Source: Micromonosporaceae bacterium (GTDB taxonomy: Bacteria > Actinomycetota > Actinomycetes > Mycobacteriales > Micromonosporaceae). From it: a stretch of DNA of 9,791 bases. This document shows, piece by piece, positions 1 through 6,316 of the stretch (position 1 is the first letter of the stretch; each line of letters opens with the position of its first letter). The DNA lies in the NCBI GenBank assembly GCA_019689695.1, contig JADGHA010000128.1, forward strand, positions 1-9,791. Direction: 5' to 3'. Below the pieces are notes generated by a model. The model worked only from the letters and a program-made list of their open reading frames with translations. It did no database searches and was not told the DNA's origin. A program made the position numbers and the translations under genes.

Positions 1-652
1 CGGAAGCATCGGCCACCCGCCAGGCACCCGCGGCCAGCGCGGCCATCAGCTCCAGCGTGGCCGGGGCCGGGTGGGCGGCGCCGGCCGGCCGGCAGTCCGG
101 GCAGACCACGCCGCCGGCCGGCACGGAGAACGCCCGGTGCTGCCCCCGAGTGCCGCAGACCGCGCACTCGGCCAGCGCCGGCGCCCAGCCGGCGACCCCC
201 ATCGCGCGCAGCAGGTACGCGTCGAGCACGAGAGTGGCGGCGTGCTCCGCCGCGGCCAGCGCCCGCAGCGCGCCGAGGGTGAGCTGGAACAGCCGCAGCG
301 ACGGCTCATGCTCGACCGGGGTGAGCCGCTCGGCGGTCTCCGCGACCGCGCTCGCCGACGTATAGCGGGGGTAGTCGCCGACCAGCCGCCCGCCGTACAG
401 CTCGATGCCCTCCACCTGGGCGATCGTGTGCAGGCTGCCGCTGGACGCCTCGGCGACCTGCACGTCGACGTGGCCGAACGGCTCCAGCCGGGCGCCGATC
501 CGGGACGTGGTCCGGCGCACTCCCTTGGCCACCGCGCGGATCCGGCCGTGCCGGCGGGTCAGTAGGGTGACGATCCGGTCCGCCTCACCGAGCTTCTGCA
601 CCCGCAGCACTACCGCGTCGTCGCGGTAGAGCTGGCGGCGGAAACCGGGCAC
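1..652 (-). CDS. recO: DNA repair protein RecO, N-terminal 217 residues (gene runs off the left edge)
   Basis: RecO is a recombination mediator that works with RecR to load RecA onto SSB-coated single-stranded DNA in the RecF pathway. The product opens MPGFRRQLYRDDAVVL, the usual RecO N-terminal OB-fold strand, followed by the basic stretch RIRAVAKGVRRTTSR (about 37-51). A four-cysteine zinc site follows in two pairs, C163/C166 and C184/C187, as in many bacterial RecO proteins. The GTG at 652-650 was chosen because GGGGGAG (668-662) lies 9 nt upstream; the ATG at 660-658 is in another frame. The C-terminus lies beyond position 1. It follows the aldolase gene by 57 nt, with a hairpin between them, so it may be a separate unit. 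In actinobacteria recO commonly lies near era; here about 6.5 kb separates them. Identity is secure. Confidence 0.95.
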   Translation of the reverse strand, partial: MPGFRRQLYRDDAVVLRVQKLGEADRIVTLLTRRHGRIRAVAKGVRRTTSRIGARLEPFGHVDVQVAEASSGSLHTIAQVEGIELYGGRLVGDYPRYTSASAVAETAERLTPVEHEPSLRLFQLTLGALRALAAAEHAATLVLDAYLLRAMGVAGWAPALAECAVCGTRGQHRAFSVPAGGVVCPDCRPAGAAHPAPATLELMAALAAGAWRVADAS

Positions 653-686
653 TCTCCCATTCTCCCCCGAATTGGCCGCGGGACCG

Positions 687-706
687 GCTCCGGGGTGATC
701 CGGAGC
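687..706 (-). terminator. Hairpin after the aldolase gene, candidate terminator
   Basis: A perfect 7-bp inverted repeat (687-693 with 700-706, GCTCCGG/CCGGAGC, 6-nt loop) begins 3 nt past the aldolase stop codon. With one bulged G at 686 the stem gains three more pairs (683-685 with 707-709). No U-tract follows on the minus strand, but many actinobacterial terminators lack one. It separates the kdgK-aldolase pair from recO, so it could end transcription or only attenuate it. Confidence 0.45.
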
Positions 707-709
707 GGT

Positions 710-1300
710 TCACCTGAGCGCGGACAGCAGGGTGAGCTGAGCCGGGTCGGACAGTGCGCCGCCGACCGCCACCACCTGCGCGCCGGCCGCCAGGAACTGC
801 CCGGCCGTCTCGGCGGTGATCCCGCCGGTGGCCACGTAGTGGATGTCCGGGAACGGCCCGCGGATCGCGCGGAACCATGCTGGACCGAGCGCCGCGGCCG
901 GGAAGGCTTTCACCCAGGTGCATCCCGCGCGCCGGGCCTGGTGCACCTCGGTCGCGGTCGCCACCCCGGGCAGGTGCGGCAGGCCGGCCGCCAGGCTGGC
1001 GGCGAGCACGGTCAGGTCCAGCCCGGGCGCCACGGTGTAGCGGGCGCCGGCCTCGGCCGCGACCCGCACCTGCTCCGGCGTGACCACGGTGCCCGCGCCG
1101 ACGAGCTTGCCCCGCTCGGCACCGGCCTTAACCGCAGCCGCCAGGGCGGGCACCATCTCCGGCGTGCCGATCGGCACCTCCAGCAGCTCGATGCCGGCGT
1201 CCCAGGCCCGGTTGGCCAGGTCCACCGTCTCGTCCGGGGACAGCCCCCGCAGGATGGTCATCACCCGGTGGTCGCCGAACAGCTCGTCGAAGCCCGTCAC
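710..1300 (-). CDS. KDPG/KDPGal-type class I aldolase (2-dehydro-3-deoxy-phosphogluconate aldolase family)
   Basis: This cytoplasmic TIM-barrel aldolase probably cleaves 2-keto-3-deoxy-6-phosphogluconate (or the galactonate epimer) into pyruvate and glyceraldehyde 3-phosphate. Its 196 residues fit the family. Visible motifs are E41 (LLEVPIGTPE), GAGT 68-71, the PG at 111-112 with ATATE, the Schiff-base lysine K131 in VKAFPAA, and TGG at 158-160. The Arg that follows the catalytic Glu in E. coli Eda (EVTLR) is Gly45 here, and the ATATE and FPAAALGP stretches look more like DgoA (KDPGal aldolase), so substrate epimer is uncertain. The GTG start overlaps the kdgK stop by 4 nt (GTGA) with GGAGG 7 nt upstream, indicating translational coupling. 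The partner kinase would supply the phosphorylated substrate. Family identity is firm; exact specificity is inferred. Confidence 0.92.
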   Translation of the reverse strand: MTGFDELFGDHRVMTILRGLSPDETVDLANRAWDAGIELLEVPIGTPEMVPALAAAVKAGAERGKLVGAGTVVTPEQVRVAAEAGARYTVAPGLDLTVLAASLAAGLPHLPGVATATEVHQARRAGCTWVKAFPAAALGPAWFRAIRGPFPDIHYVATGGITAETAGQFLAAGAQVVAVGGALSDPAQLTLLSALR

Positions 1301-2220
1301 CCCGCTACCTCCGCCTTCAACAGCAGCTCGTCGGCGGGCGGCAGGACGCCGATGTCACCCACCGCGCGCAACGCGCTGCCCGCCACCAGATGCCCCAGCC
1401 GCAGCCTGGCCGGTTCGGCCAGGCCGCGCAGCACGCCGTACAGGTAACCGGCGGCGAACGCGTCACCGGCGCCGACCGGCTCGACCACGGTCACCGGCGG
1501 CGCCGGCACGAAGCAGGTCCCGTCCGCGGTGAAGGAGGTCGCGCCGACCGCGCCGTCCTTCACCACGAGGGTCGCGGGCCGCGGCAGCGTCGCGCGGACC
1601 TCTTCGGGAGTACGCGTACCCCACAGCGTCGCTGCCTCGTCGAGGCCGACGAACACCAGGTCGGCCTGACCGGCGAGATCGGCCAGCAGCGGCGCCGCCT
1701 CTTCGGCGGACCACAGCGCAGGCCGGAAGTTCACGTCGAAGCTCATCGTCGCCGGCTTCCTCGCCAGGCCGTCTGCCACGAGGTCGGCGCACGAGTCGGA
1801 CAGCGCCGGGGTCACGCCGGACAGGTGCGCCAGGCGCGCACGCACCTTGGTCCAGACCTCCCGGCCCATGCCGGACGCCGCCGAGCCGCGCCGGTAGTAG
1901 TGGACCCGGGTGCCGTCCGGCCGCGGATCCTTGAAGAACACCCCGGTCGGCGCGGTCGGATCCACTTCGACCAGCCCGGTGTCCACGCCAGCGGCGGTAA
2001 GCCGGTCGAGCATCATCTCGCCGAGCGGATCCGCGCCAACCCGGCTGACCCACGCCACCTTCGCGCCGAGCATGGCCAGATAGGTGGCGACATTGGACTC
2101 GGCCCCGGCCACGTCCAGCCGCAGCGTGGTGGCCTGGCGCAGCGGTCCCGGCGGGTCGGGCGCGGCGAGCGCCATCGACTCCCCCACGCACGCCACGTCG
2201 TACTCGCCGGCCCTGCTCAT
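1297..2220 (-). CDS. kdgK: PfkB-family sugar kinase, likely 2-keto-3-deoxygluconate kinase
   Basis: Predicted to phosphorylate 2-keto-3-deoxygluconate with ATP to give KDPG, the substrate of the aldolase that follows. The 307-residue length is typical. Ribokinase/PfkB features are the N-terminal strand YDVACVGESM, the substrate-binding AGAESNVA at 38-45, the YYRRGSAAS segment at 108-116 (KDG kinases have YYR here), DVNFRP 162-167, and the C-terminal signature EPVGAGDAFAAG with catalytic base D253 and anion hole GAGD 250-253. The ATG at 2220 has no properly spaced Shine-Dalgarno; instead TATCCT sits 7 nt upstream, which suits a leaderless mRNA. It is divergent from the kinase-like gene at 2301 across 80 bp and coupled to the aldolase by a 4-nt overlap. 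A 14-bp palindrome over the start suggests repression. Another 2-keto sugar acid or a hexose is possible, but the neighbour favours KDG. Confidence 0.9.
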   Translation of the reverse strand: MSRAGEYDVACVGESMALAAPDPPGPLRQATTLRLDVAGAESNVATYLAMLGAKVAWVSRVGADPLGEMMLDRLTAAGVDTGLVEVDPTAPTGVFFKDPRPDGTRVHYYRRGSAASGMGREVWTKVRARLAHLSGVTPALSDSCADLVADGLARKPATMSFDVNFRPALWSAEEAAPLLADLAGQADLVFVGLDEAATLWGTRTPEEVRATLPRPATLVVKDGAVGATSFTADGTCFVPAPPVTVVEPVGAGDAFAAGYLYGVLRGLAEPARLRLGHLVAGSALRAVGDIGVLPPADELLLKAEVAG

Positions 2221-2232
2221 CCTGGCCAGGAT
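2219..2232. promoter_or_regulatory. Perfect 14-bp palindrome over the kdgK start and -10 box, candidate operator
   Basis: ATCCTGGCCAGGAT reads identically on both strands. It contains the first two bases of the kdgK start codon and five of the six bases of the predicted -10 box, so a bound repressor would block both polymerase and ribosome. The spacing suits a dimeric helix-turn-helix regulator, but no regulator gene is present in the window. The regulator and its ligand are unknown; a KDG- or uronate-responsive GntR, IclR or LacI protein would be the usual expectation. Confidence 0.5.
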
Positions 2233-2233
2233 A
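2228..2233 (-). promoter_or_regulatory. Candidate -10 box (TATCCT) of a leaderless kdgK promoter
   Basis: TATCCT fits the actinobacterial TANNNT -10 pattern and ends 7 nt before the A of the kdgK ATG, the spacing expected if transcription starts at the start codon itself. No convincing -35 is seen at 16-19 nt upstream, which is common for leaderless genes. The lack of a spaced Shine-Dalgarno for kdgK supports this reading. Confidence 0.45.
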
Positions 2234-2300
2234 CGGGCAGTGCGGCCGATCCTCCTCGACGCCCCGGCCCGCTACGGCAGACTCGGGCCGGGACGGCAAC

Positions 2301-2762
2301 GTGGAAGTCGCGGTCATGATCGGACTGCAGGCGTCGGGCAAGTCGACGTTCTGCCGGCAGGTGCTGGCGCCCGATCACGTGGTGGTGAGCAAGGACGCCT
2401 TCCCGAACGCCCGCCACCGGCAGCGACGCCAGATGCGCCTGGTCAACGAGGCCCTCGCCGCCGGACACAGCGTGGCGGTGGACAACACCAACCCCTCGCC
2501 CGCGGAGTGGCAGCCGCTGATCGAAGCCGCCCACGCGCACGGCGCGGCCGCCGTTGCGTACTGGTTCCCGCCCAACCTGACCGACAACAAGGAACGCAAC
2601 GCCATCCGGGAAGGGCGCGCCCGGGTACCGGAGGTGGCGCTCTATGCCACCCTCAAGCGGCTGCGGCGCCCCACCAGAGCCGACGGCTTCGACCGCCGCT
2701 ACACCGTCTCCTTCGACGGTGCGGGCGGATTCACCGTGCGGCCACTAACCGAGGACGAGTGA
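2301..2762 (+). CDS. Small P-loop kinase, polynucleotide-kinase-like (PNKP kinase-domain family)
   Basis: A 153-residue stand-alone P-loop phosphotransferase. It has strand VAVMIGL and Walker A QASGKST (10-16), SKD at 30-32, VDNTNP at 60-65 (the D-x-TN motif of the Pnkp kinase domain and its relatives), and an arginine-rich lid segment NKERNAIREGRARVP at 96-110. Relatives phosphorylate 5'-OH nucleic acid ends or small molecules; the substrate here cannot be read from sequence. The GTG at 2301 has GGGA 7 nt upstream and keeps the first beta-strand; the ATG at 2316 would cut into it. It is divergent from kdgK and 35 nt ahead of the ABC ATPase, with which it may be cotranscribed. No ligase, phosphatase or other RNA-repair domain is nearby, so a repair role is only one option. 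Confidence 0.8.
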   Translation: MEVAVMIGLQASGKSTFCRQVLAPDHVVVSKDAFPNARHRQRRQMRLVNEALAAGHSVAVDNTNPSPAEWQPLIEAAHAHGAAAVAYWFPPNLTDNKERNAIREGRARVPEVALYATLKRLRRPTRADGFDRRYTVSFDGAGGFTVRPLTEDE

Positions 2763-2780
2763 GACGGCTTTGCCGCACAA

Positions 2781-2787
2781 GGAGGAG
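2781..2787 (+). promoter_or_regulatory. Ribosome binding site that decides the ABC ATPase start
   Basis: GGAGGAG is a strong Shine-Dalgarno. It ends 10 nt before the TTG at 2798 but 19 nt before the ATG at 2807. This favours the rare TTG start, adding three residues (MAP) before MVTVAL. Confidence 0.6.
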
Positions 2788-2797
2788 ACCAGCACAA

Positions 2798-3571
2798 TTG
2801 GCGCCGATGGTCACGGTTGCGCTCGAAGTCGTCAGCAAGTGGTACGGGGTGCGCCGTGCCAGTCCTGTGCTCCGCGATGTCAACCTGACGGTGGAGGCGG
2901 GTGAGCTGACCGCCATCACCGGGCCGAACGGGGCCGGCAAGAGCACCCTGCTGCGGATACTGGCCGGCGCCTCCGCGCCATCGCGGGGCCGCGTACGGGG
3001 TCGCCCGCGGAACACCGGGTACGTCCCCGACCGGTTTCCGCCCCGGTTGCGCTTCACGCCGGCCGAGTACCTACGGCACATGGGACGCATCCGCAGCCTG
3101 CCGGGCCCGGTGATCGAAGCCGGCGTCGAGCAGCTGGCCGAGCGGCTGGGGTTCACCCGGCACCTGGGCACGCGGATGGCCGAGCTGTCCAAGGGCACCT
3201 GCCAGAAGGTCGTGCTCACCCAGGCGCTGCTCGCCGACCCGGAGTTGCTGGTCTTCGACGAGCCGTGGTCCGGGCTCGACGAGGCGGCGCAGCAGGAGCT
3301 GACCGGCCTCCTGCTCGAGGCCCGCCAACGGGGTGGTTGCGTGGTGGTGAGCGACCATCGCGCGGCGATGATCGGCCAGGTGGCCGACCGGGTCTGCACC
3401 GTCGCCGGCGGCCAGGTCGTGCCGCTCGACCAGGCCGAGCCGACCATCCTGGTCGAGCTGGTCCGGCCAGATGGGGCGGTGCTCCGCCACACGGTGCCTC
3501 GGCATCAGGTCGACAAGCTGCTCGCCCAGGCGCTCCACGATGGACTTTCCGTACGGCGGGTGCAGCCATGA
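2798..3571 (+). CDS. ABC transporter ATP-binding protein
   Basis: A 257-residue nucleotide-binding subunit that would power the membrane protein encoded next. Motifs in order are Walker A GPNGAGKST (42-50), a Q-loop region near VPDRF (76-80), a signature LSKGT (130-134) instead of the usual LSGGQ, Walker B LLVFDE (150-155), the D-loop SGLD (158-161), and H187 of the H-loop in VVVSDH. A 50-residue tail after the ATPase core (LVELVRPDGAVLRH onward) is typical of ABC-2-type export or efflux ATPases. The start is taken as TTG from the Shine-Dalgarno spacing; ATG at 2807 is the alternative. Its stop overlaps the permease start by 4 nt (ATGA), so the two are translationally coupled. The transported substrate is unknown; no solute-binding protein is present, which favours export. 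Confidence 0.9.
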   Translation: MAPMVTVALEVVSKWYGVRRASPVLRDVNLTVEAGELTAITGPNGAGKSTLLRILAGASAPSRGRVRGRPRNTGYVPDRFPPRLRFTPAEYLRHMGRIRSLPGPVIEAGVEQLAERLGFTRHLGTRMAELSKGTCQKVVLTQALLADPELLVFDEPWSGLDEAAQQELTGLLLEARQRGGCVVVSDHRAAMIGQVADRVCTVAGGQVVPLDQAEPTILVELVRPDGAVLRHTVPRHQVDKLLAQALHDGLSVRRVQP

Positions 3572-4239
3572 CCGCACTCGTGCAGTACATCCTGCGGGAC
3601 TTCATCCGCTCGCACCGCTTCCTGCCGCCGCTCATCGTTTTCGGCGTCGCGTTCGCCACGCTGTACGCGGTCCACCCCACACCGGTGCTGTCCAGCTACG
3701 GCGCCACGGCGCTGTCGATGTACCCCCTGGCGGCCTGGTACACCGCCGTCCTGCTCCGTGCCGAAGACCCGATCCAGCGACAGATCACCATTGTCAACAG
3801 CGGCAGCTCGGCGCGTACCCACCTGGCCAAGGTGCTCACCGCCGGCCTGCTGGCCAGCCCGCTGATCCTTGCCGCGCTGCTCCTGCCGGCCGCGCTCGGC
3901 TTCCTCAAGCTGCCGGAGCACCAGACGCTCCTGCCCTACCTCGGCGTCGGCCTGCTCGCGCACGCGACCGCGGCACTCACCGGTGTCGCGTTAGGACTGC
4001 TCTGGTCACCGCCCATGGTCCAGCGCACCGGGTACACGTTCGGCGGGATCCTGCTGTGCCTCGTCCTCACCGTCCCGCTCAACCGGCTGGCACCCCCGCT
4101 GACCGCGACCAGAGCGATGAACGACGGCACCCCGCCGGGTGCCGTCGTCACCGATCTGCTGCCGAGCCTGCTCGGCGCTGTTGCCTTCACCGCGGTGGCG
4201 GTGCTCGCCTACCTCCAGGTGAGCCGTGCCCGGTCATGA
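3568..4239 (+). CDS. ABC transporter membrane subunit (ABC-2-like), unknown substrate
   Basis: A 223-residue hydrophobic protein with about six predicted membrane segments, near residues 18-36, 44-64, 88-113, 120-145, 156-172 and 198-216. Between the second and third is a charged cytoplasmic stretch (RAEDPIQRQITIVNSGSSARTH, about 64-85) of the kind that contacts the ATPase in ABC-2 exporters. I do not recognise a named family; the assignment rests on topology and on the ATGA overlap with the ATPase gene. Codon 142 is TTA (3991-3993), a rare leucine codon in high-GC actinomycetes that can make translation depend on the bldA tRNA. The TGA stop sits in a TCATGA shared with the convergent GH44 gene. 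Export of a peptide, lipid or antibiotic are all possible. Confidence 0.75.
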   Translation: MTALVQYILRDFIRSHRFLPPLIVFGVAFATLYAVHPTPVLSSYGATALSMYPLAAWYTAVLLRAEDPIQRQITIVNSGSSARTHLAKVLTAGLLASPLILAALLLPAALGFLKLPEHQTLLPYLGVGLLAHATAALTGVALGLLWSPPMVQRTGYTFGGILLCLVLTVPLNRLAPPLTATRAMNDGTPPGAVVTDLLPSLLGAVAFTAVAVLAYLQVSRARS

Positions 4240-6231
4240 ACAGGGCGTCCCGTTCACGGTGAACGGCGGCGATACGCTGACCGTGCCCGATGTCGACGCG
4301 AGGAACCCGAGGTCCACCCGGCCTCCGGGCGGGATGGATGCGTTCCACGGCTCATTGGTCGCGGTCAGCACGTTGCCGTCCTGCCGCCACTTCGCGCCCC
4401 AACCGTAGCTCAACCGGACGCCGGTGACGCCGAACCGCAGCGTCCAGCCGTTGATCTCCGTGGTTCCCGTGTTCTCCAGGGCGAGATTCGCGGTCAACCC
4501 ACCCGGCCACTGGGTGAGCGAGACGGTGACACGGCACTGCAGCGGTGGCGGCGTAGTCGCCTTCGGCGCCACGAACAGCGTGATCGAGTCGGCCGGGAAG
4601 GTGTAGTTCAGGCCGGTCGGGCAGGGGCACGGCCCCGGCGTCGGCGCGGGCGTGGGCGTCACGTCGGGCTGGCGGACGATCGCGCTGAGGTCCGCCGCGC
4701 TGTACTGGTACACCTGGAATTTCGGGCCGAGCGTGCCGCGCAGGGTGAGCGAGCTGCTCAAGTCCTGGCCGCTCTTGTTGATGACCATCACGGTCAGCGC
4801 CCCGTCGCTCGCCCGCTCCGCCGCGTACACGGACAGCTTGTCCTGGTCGGCGCTGGTGGCCGAGACGCTGGTCTCGCCGAACCGGCTGCCGGCACCGTCG
4901 TAGTTGCGGTACATCCGGAAGGCGTACGCCCCCGGCTGGCTCGCGCTCGGCGGTGCCCACAGGGTGGCCAGGTCGAGCCCTTCCCGGCCGAAGATGCCCA
5001 GGATGTCCGCCTGCGCCAGGGCGCCGTTGATGTGGTCCAGGGCGCCCCAGTTGTACTCGGTGATGGCGGTCTTCGTGCCCGGGTACTCCGCCGCCACCAG
5101 CTCCTTCATCCGCGGGATGAGCCGCACCTGGGTGTTGATCCAGCTTTCGTCGGTGTACGTGGGATCCCACAGCGCGCGGGTCGACCGCAGCCGCAACGCG
5201 TTGGTCGCCGGGTCGTCGCCATTCCCGAATGCGACTCCGCTGGCCTGCGGGTAGAAGTGCATGTCGAAGTAGTCGAGGATCCGCGTGCCGTGCTGCTGCT
5301 CGTACGCCTTCATCTGGCGCAGGTACCAGGTGGTGAACGGCAACCCGTCGCGGGCCGCCTTGTCCGGCGGGTCGGCCCAGCACCCGGTACGCCCGCACAC
5401 CTCCTGGTCCAGGCCGGAGAAGTCCCACGAGGTCCAGCCCCAGCCGACCGGCCCGAGCGTGGCCGCGGACGGGTCGGCCGCCTTCACCGCGGCCGCGATC
5501 TCGTACGTCTTGTCGCGCAGCTCCACCGAACTGGCGCCGGTCGGGTGCACGTCGCGGTGCGTCGAGTGCCAGATGTCCGGCTCGTTGTCCAGGTTGTAGA
5601 ACTTGACGCCGCCGTACTTCCGGTTCAGGTGCTCGATCCAGTCACGCACGTACTCCGGGCCGATCTCCACACTGGTGTCGTGCGGGTCGTTGCCGGTGAT
5701 CAGCGTGCCGTCCGGCCGCTTGCCGTTGCCGCAGTCCGGTCGCCACTGGTCGGTCGTCTCCTGTGGACCGTACTTGGCCACCGAGAAACCACAGTCGAAG
5801 CCGCGCGACTTGGGCGCCCAGCCGATCAGCGGCACGGTCAGGATGGTGTCCGTGCCGGTGCGCCGGTCCTGCTCGACGAACCGGTCGGTCTCCGACCCGT
5901 CCGGCAGCAGTTCCGGGTGGTCGTTGTCCCCCGGAATGTTCTCGAAGAACCAGTCCGACGCGCGGTTGGTCGTGTCGTACAGGTAGTTGTAGCGGGTGGT
6001 GGCGTTGCCGCCCCAGCGCCGCACCGGCAGGCTCAGCTCCGCGGCGAGGTCCTCGTCGGCGAAGTTCATGCCGTAGATGTACGGGCTGATCGGGTGCCGG
6101 CCGGCGGTGGCGTCGACGGTGAGGGCGGGGCCGGGGGCCGCCGCGGTCGCCGGGGTGACCGTCGCGGCGGCCGCGCTCGCCGCGACGAGGAGCGCGGTGG
6201 CGGCGAAGCAGGTCAATGTCCGGGCACGCAT
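4234..6231 (-). CDS. Secreted GH44 endoglucanase/xyloglucanase with C-terminal CBM2
   Basis: A 665-residue secreted plant-polysaccharide hydrolase; GH44 enzymes cleave beta-1,4-glucan backbones, often xyloglucan, with retention. A signal peptide (MRART n-region, Ala-rich core, likely cut near ATAAA at 29-33) leads into the TIM barrel, which shows PVRRWGGNATTRYNY (69-83), the acid/base E217 in NLDNEPDIW, and nucleophile E392 in ITEYNWG. A beta-sandwich domain follows to about 556, interrupted by a Pro/Thr/Cys insert (about 525-540). A short linker (TTPPP) leads to a CBM2 (566-664) with end cysteines C566/C664 and surface tryptophans at W575, W611/W615 and W629, as in cellulose-binding CBM2a. 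The start ATG has GGAGG 10 nt upstream. It has its own promoter and converges with the ABC membrane gene. Family call is firm; preferred glucan is inferred. Confidence 0.95.
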   Translation of the reverse strand: MRARTLTCFAATALLVAASAAAATVTPATAAAPGPALTVDATAGRHPISPYIYGMNFADEDLAAELSLPVRRWGGNATTRYNYLYDTTNRASDWFFENIPGDNDHPELLPDGSETDRFVEQDRRTGTDTILTVPLIGWAPKSRGFDCGFSVAKYGPQETTDQWRPDCGNGKRPDGTLITGNDPHDTSVEIGPEYVRDWIEHLNRKYGGVKFYNLDNEPDIWHSTHRDVHPTGASSVELRDKTYEIAAAVKAADPSAATLGPVGWGWTSWDFSGLDQEVCGRTGCWADPPDKAARDGLPFTTWYLRQMKAYEQQHGTRILDYFDMHFYPQASGVAFGNGDDPATNALRLRSTRALWDPTYTDESWINTQVRLIPRMKELVAAEYPGTKTAITEYNWGALDHINGALAQADILGIFGREGLDLATLWAPPSASQPGAYAFRMYRNYDGAGSRFGETSVSATSADQDKLSVYAAERASDGALTVMVINKSGQDLSSSLTLRGTLGPKFQVYQYSAADLSAIVRQPDVTPTPAPTPGPCPCPTGLNYTFPADSITLFVAPKATTPPPLQCRVTVSLTQWPGGLTANLALENTGTTEINGWTLRFGVTGVRLSYGWGAKWRQDGNVLTATNEPWNASIPPGGRVDLGFLASTSGTVSVSPPFTVNGTPCS
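4612..4659 (-). repeat. Pro/Thr/Cys-rich low-complexity stretch inside the GH44 gene
   Basis: This segment encodes TPTPAPTPGPCPCPTG (residues 525-540), made of short repeated Pro-X units with two cysteines. It looks like a linker but lies before the last strand of the GH44 beta-domain (YTFPADSITLFV), not between domains. Repetitive GC-rich DNA of this sort can change length by slippage. Confidence 0.6.
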
Positions 6232-6241
6232 AGGTGTGCAT

Positions 6242-6246
6242 CCTCC
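6242..6246 (-). promoter_or_regulatory. Ribosome binding site of the GH44 gene
   Basis: GGAGG on the minus strand lies 10 nt before the ATG at 6231. It overlaps an out-of-frame ATG, but the signal peptide reads correctly only from 6231. Confidence 0.7.
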
Positions 6247-6276
6247 ATGAGTCGCTGCGTGGCCCGGACCGCCCTG

Positions 6277-6306
6277 ACCTTACAAAGAGGCGGCCGCCGG
6301 CGTCAA
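6277..6306 (-). promoter_or_regulatory. Sigma70-type promoter of the GH44 gene
   Basis: TTGACG (6306-6301), an 18-bp spacer and TAAGGT (6282-6277) form a good vegetative promoter facing the GH44 gene, in the 85-nt gap after the dehydrogenase. Transcription would begin near 6270, giving a leader of about 39 nt. The spacer contains a perfect 10-bp palindrome, GGCGGCCGCC (6289-6298). I do not find the TGGGAGCGCTCCCA operator of CebR-regulated cellulase genes. Confidence 0.6.
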
Positions 6307-6316
6307 TCGCCAGACA

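Noticed and set aside
1390..2319. 309-codon plus-strand open frame opposite kdgK
   Set aside because: Antisense to a well-supported PfkB kinase; composition typical of a shadow frame.
2765..2775. Small hairpin CGGC-TTT-GCCG between the kinase-like and ABC genes
   Set aside because: Only four base pairs and too weak for a terminator in this GC range; expected by chance.
2084..2797. Upstream extension of the ABC ATPase frame
   Set aside because: The open frame crosses kdgK and the kinase-like gene, has no family similarity, and the strong ribosome site points to 2798.
6232..6316. Terminator for the dehydrogenase ahead of the GH44 gene
   Set aside because: I looked for a stable hairpin in the gap and found only the short GC palindrome inside the promoter spacer, so transcription may partly read through.
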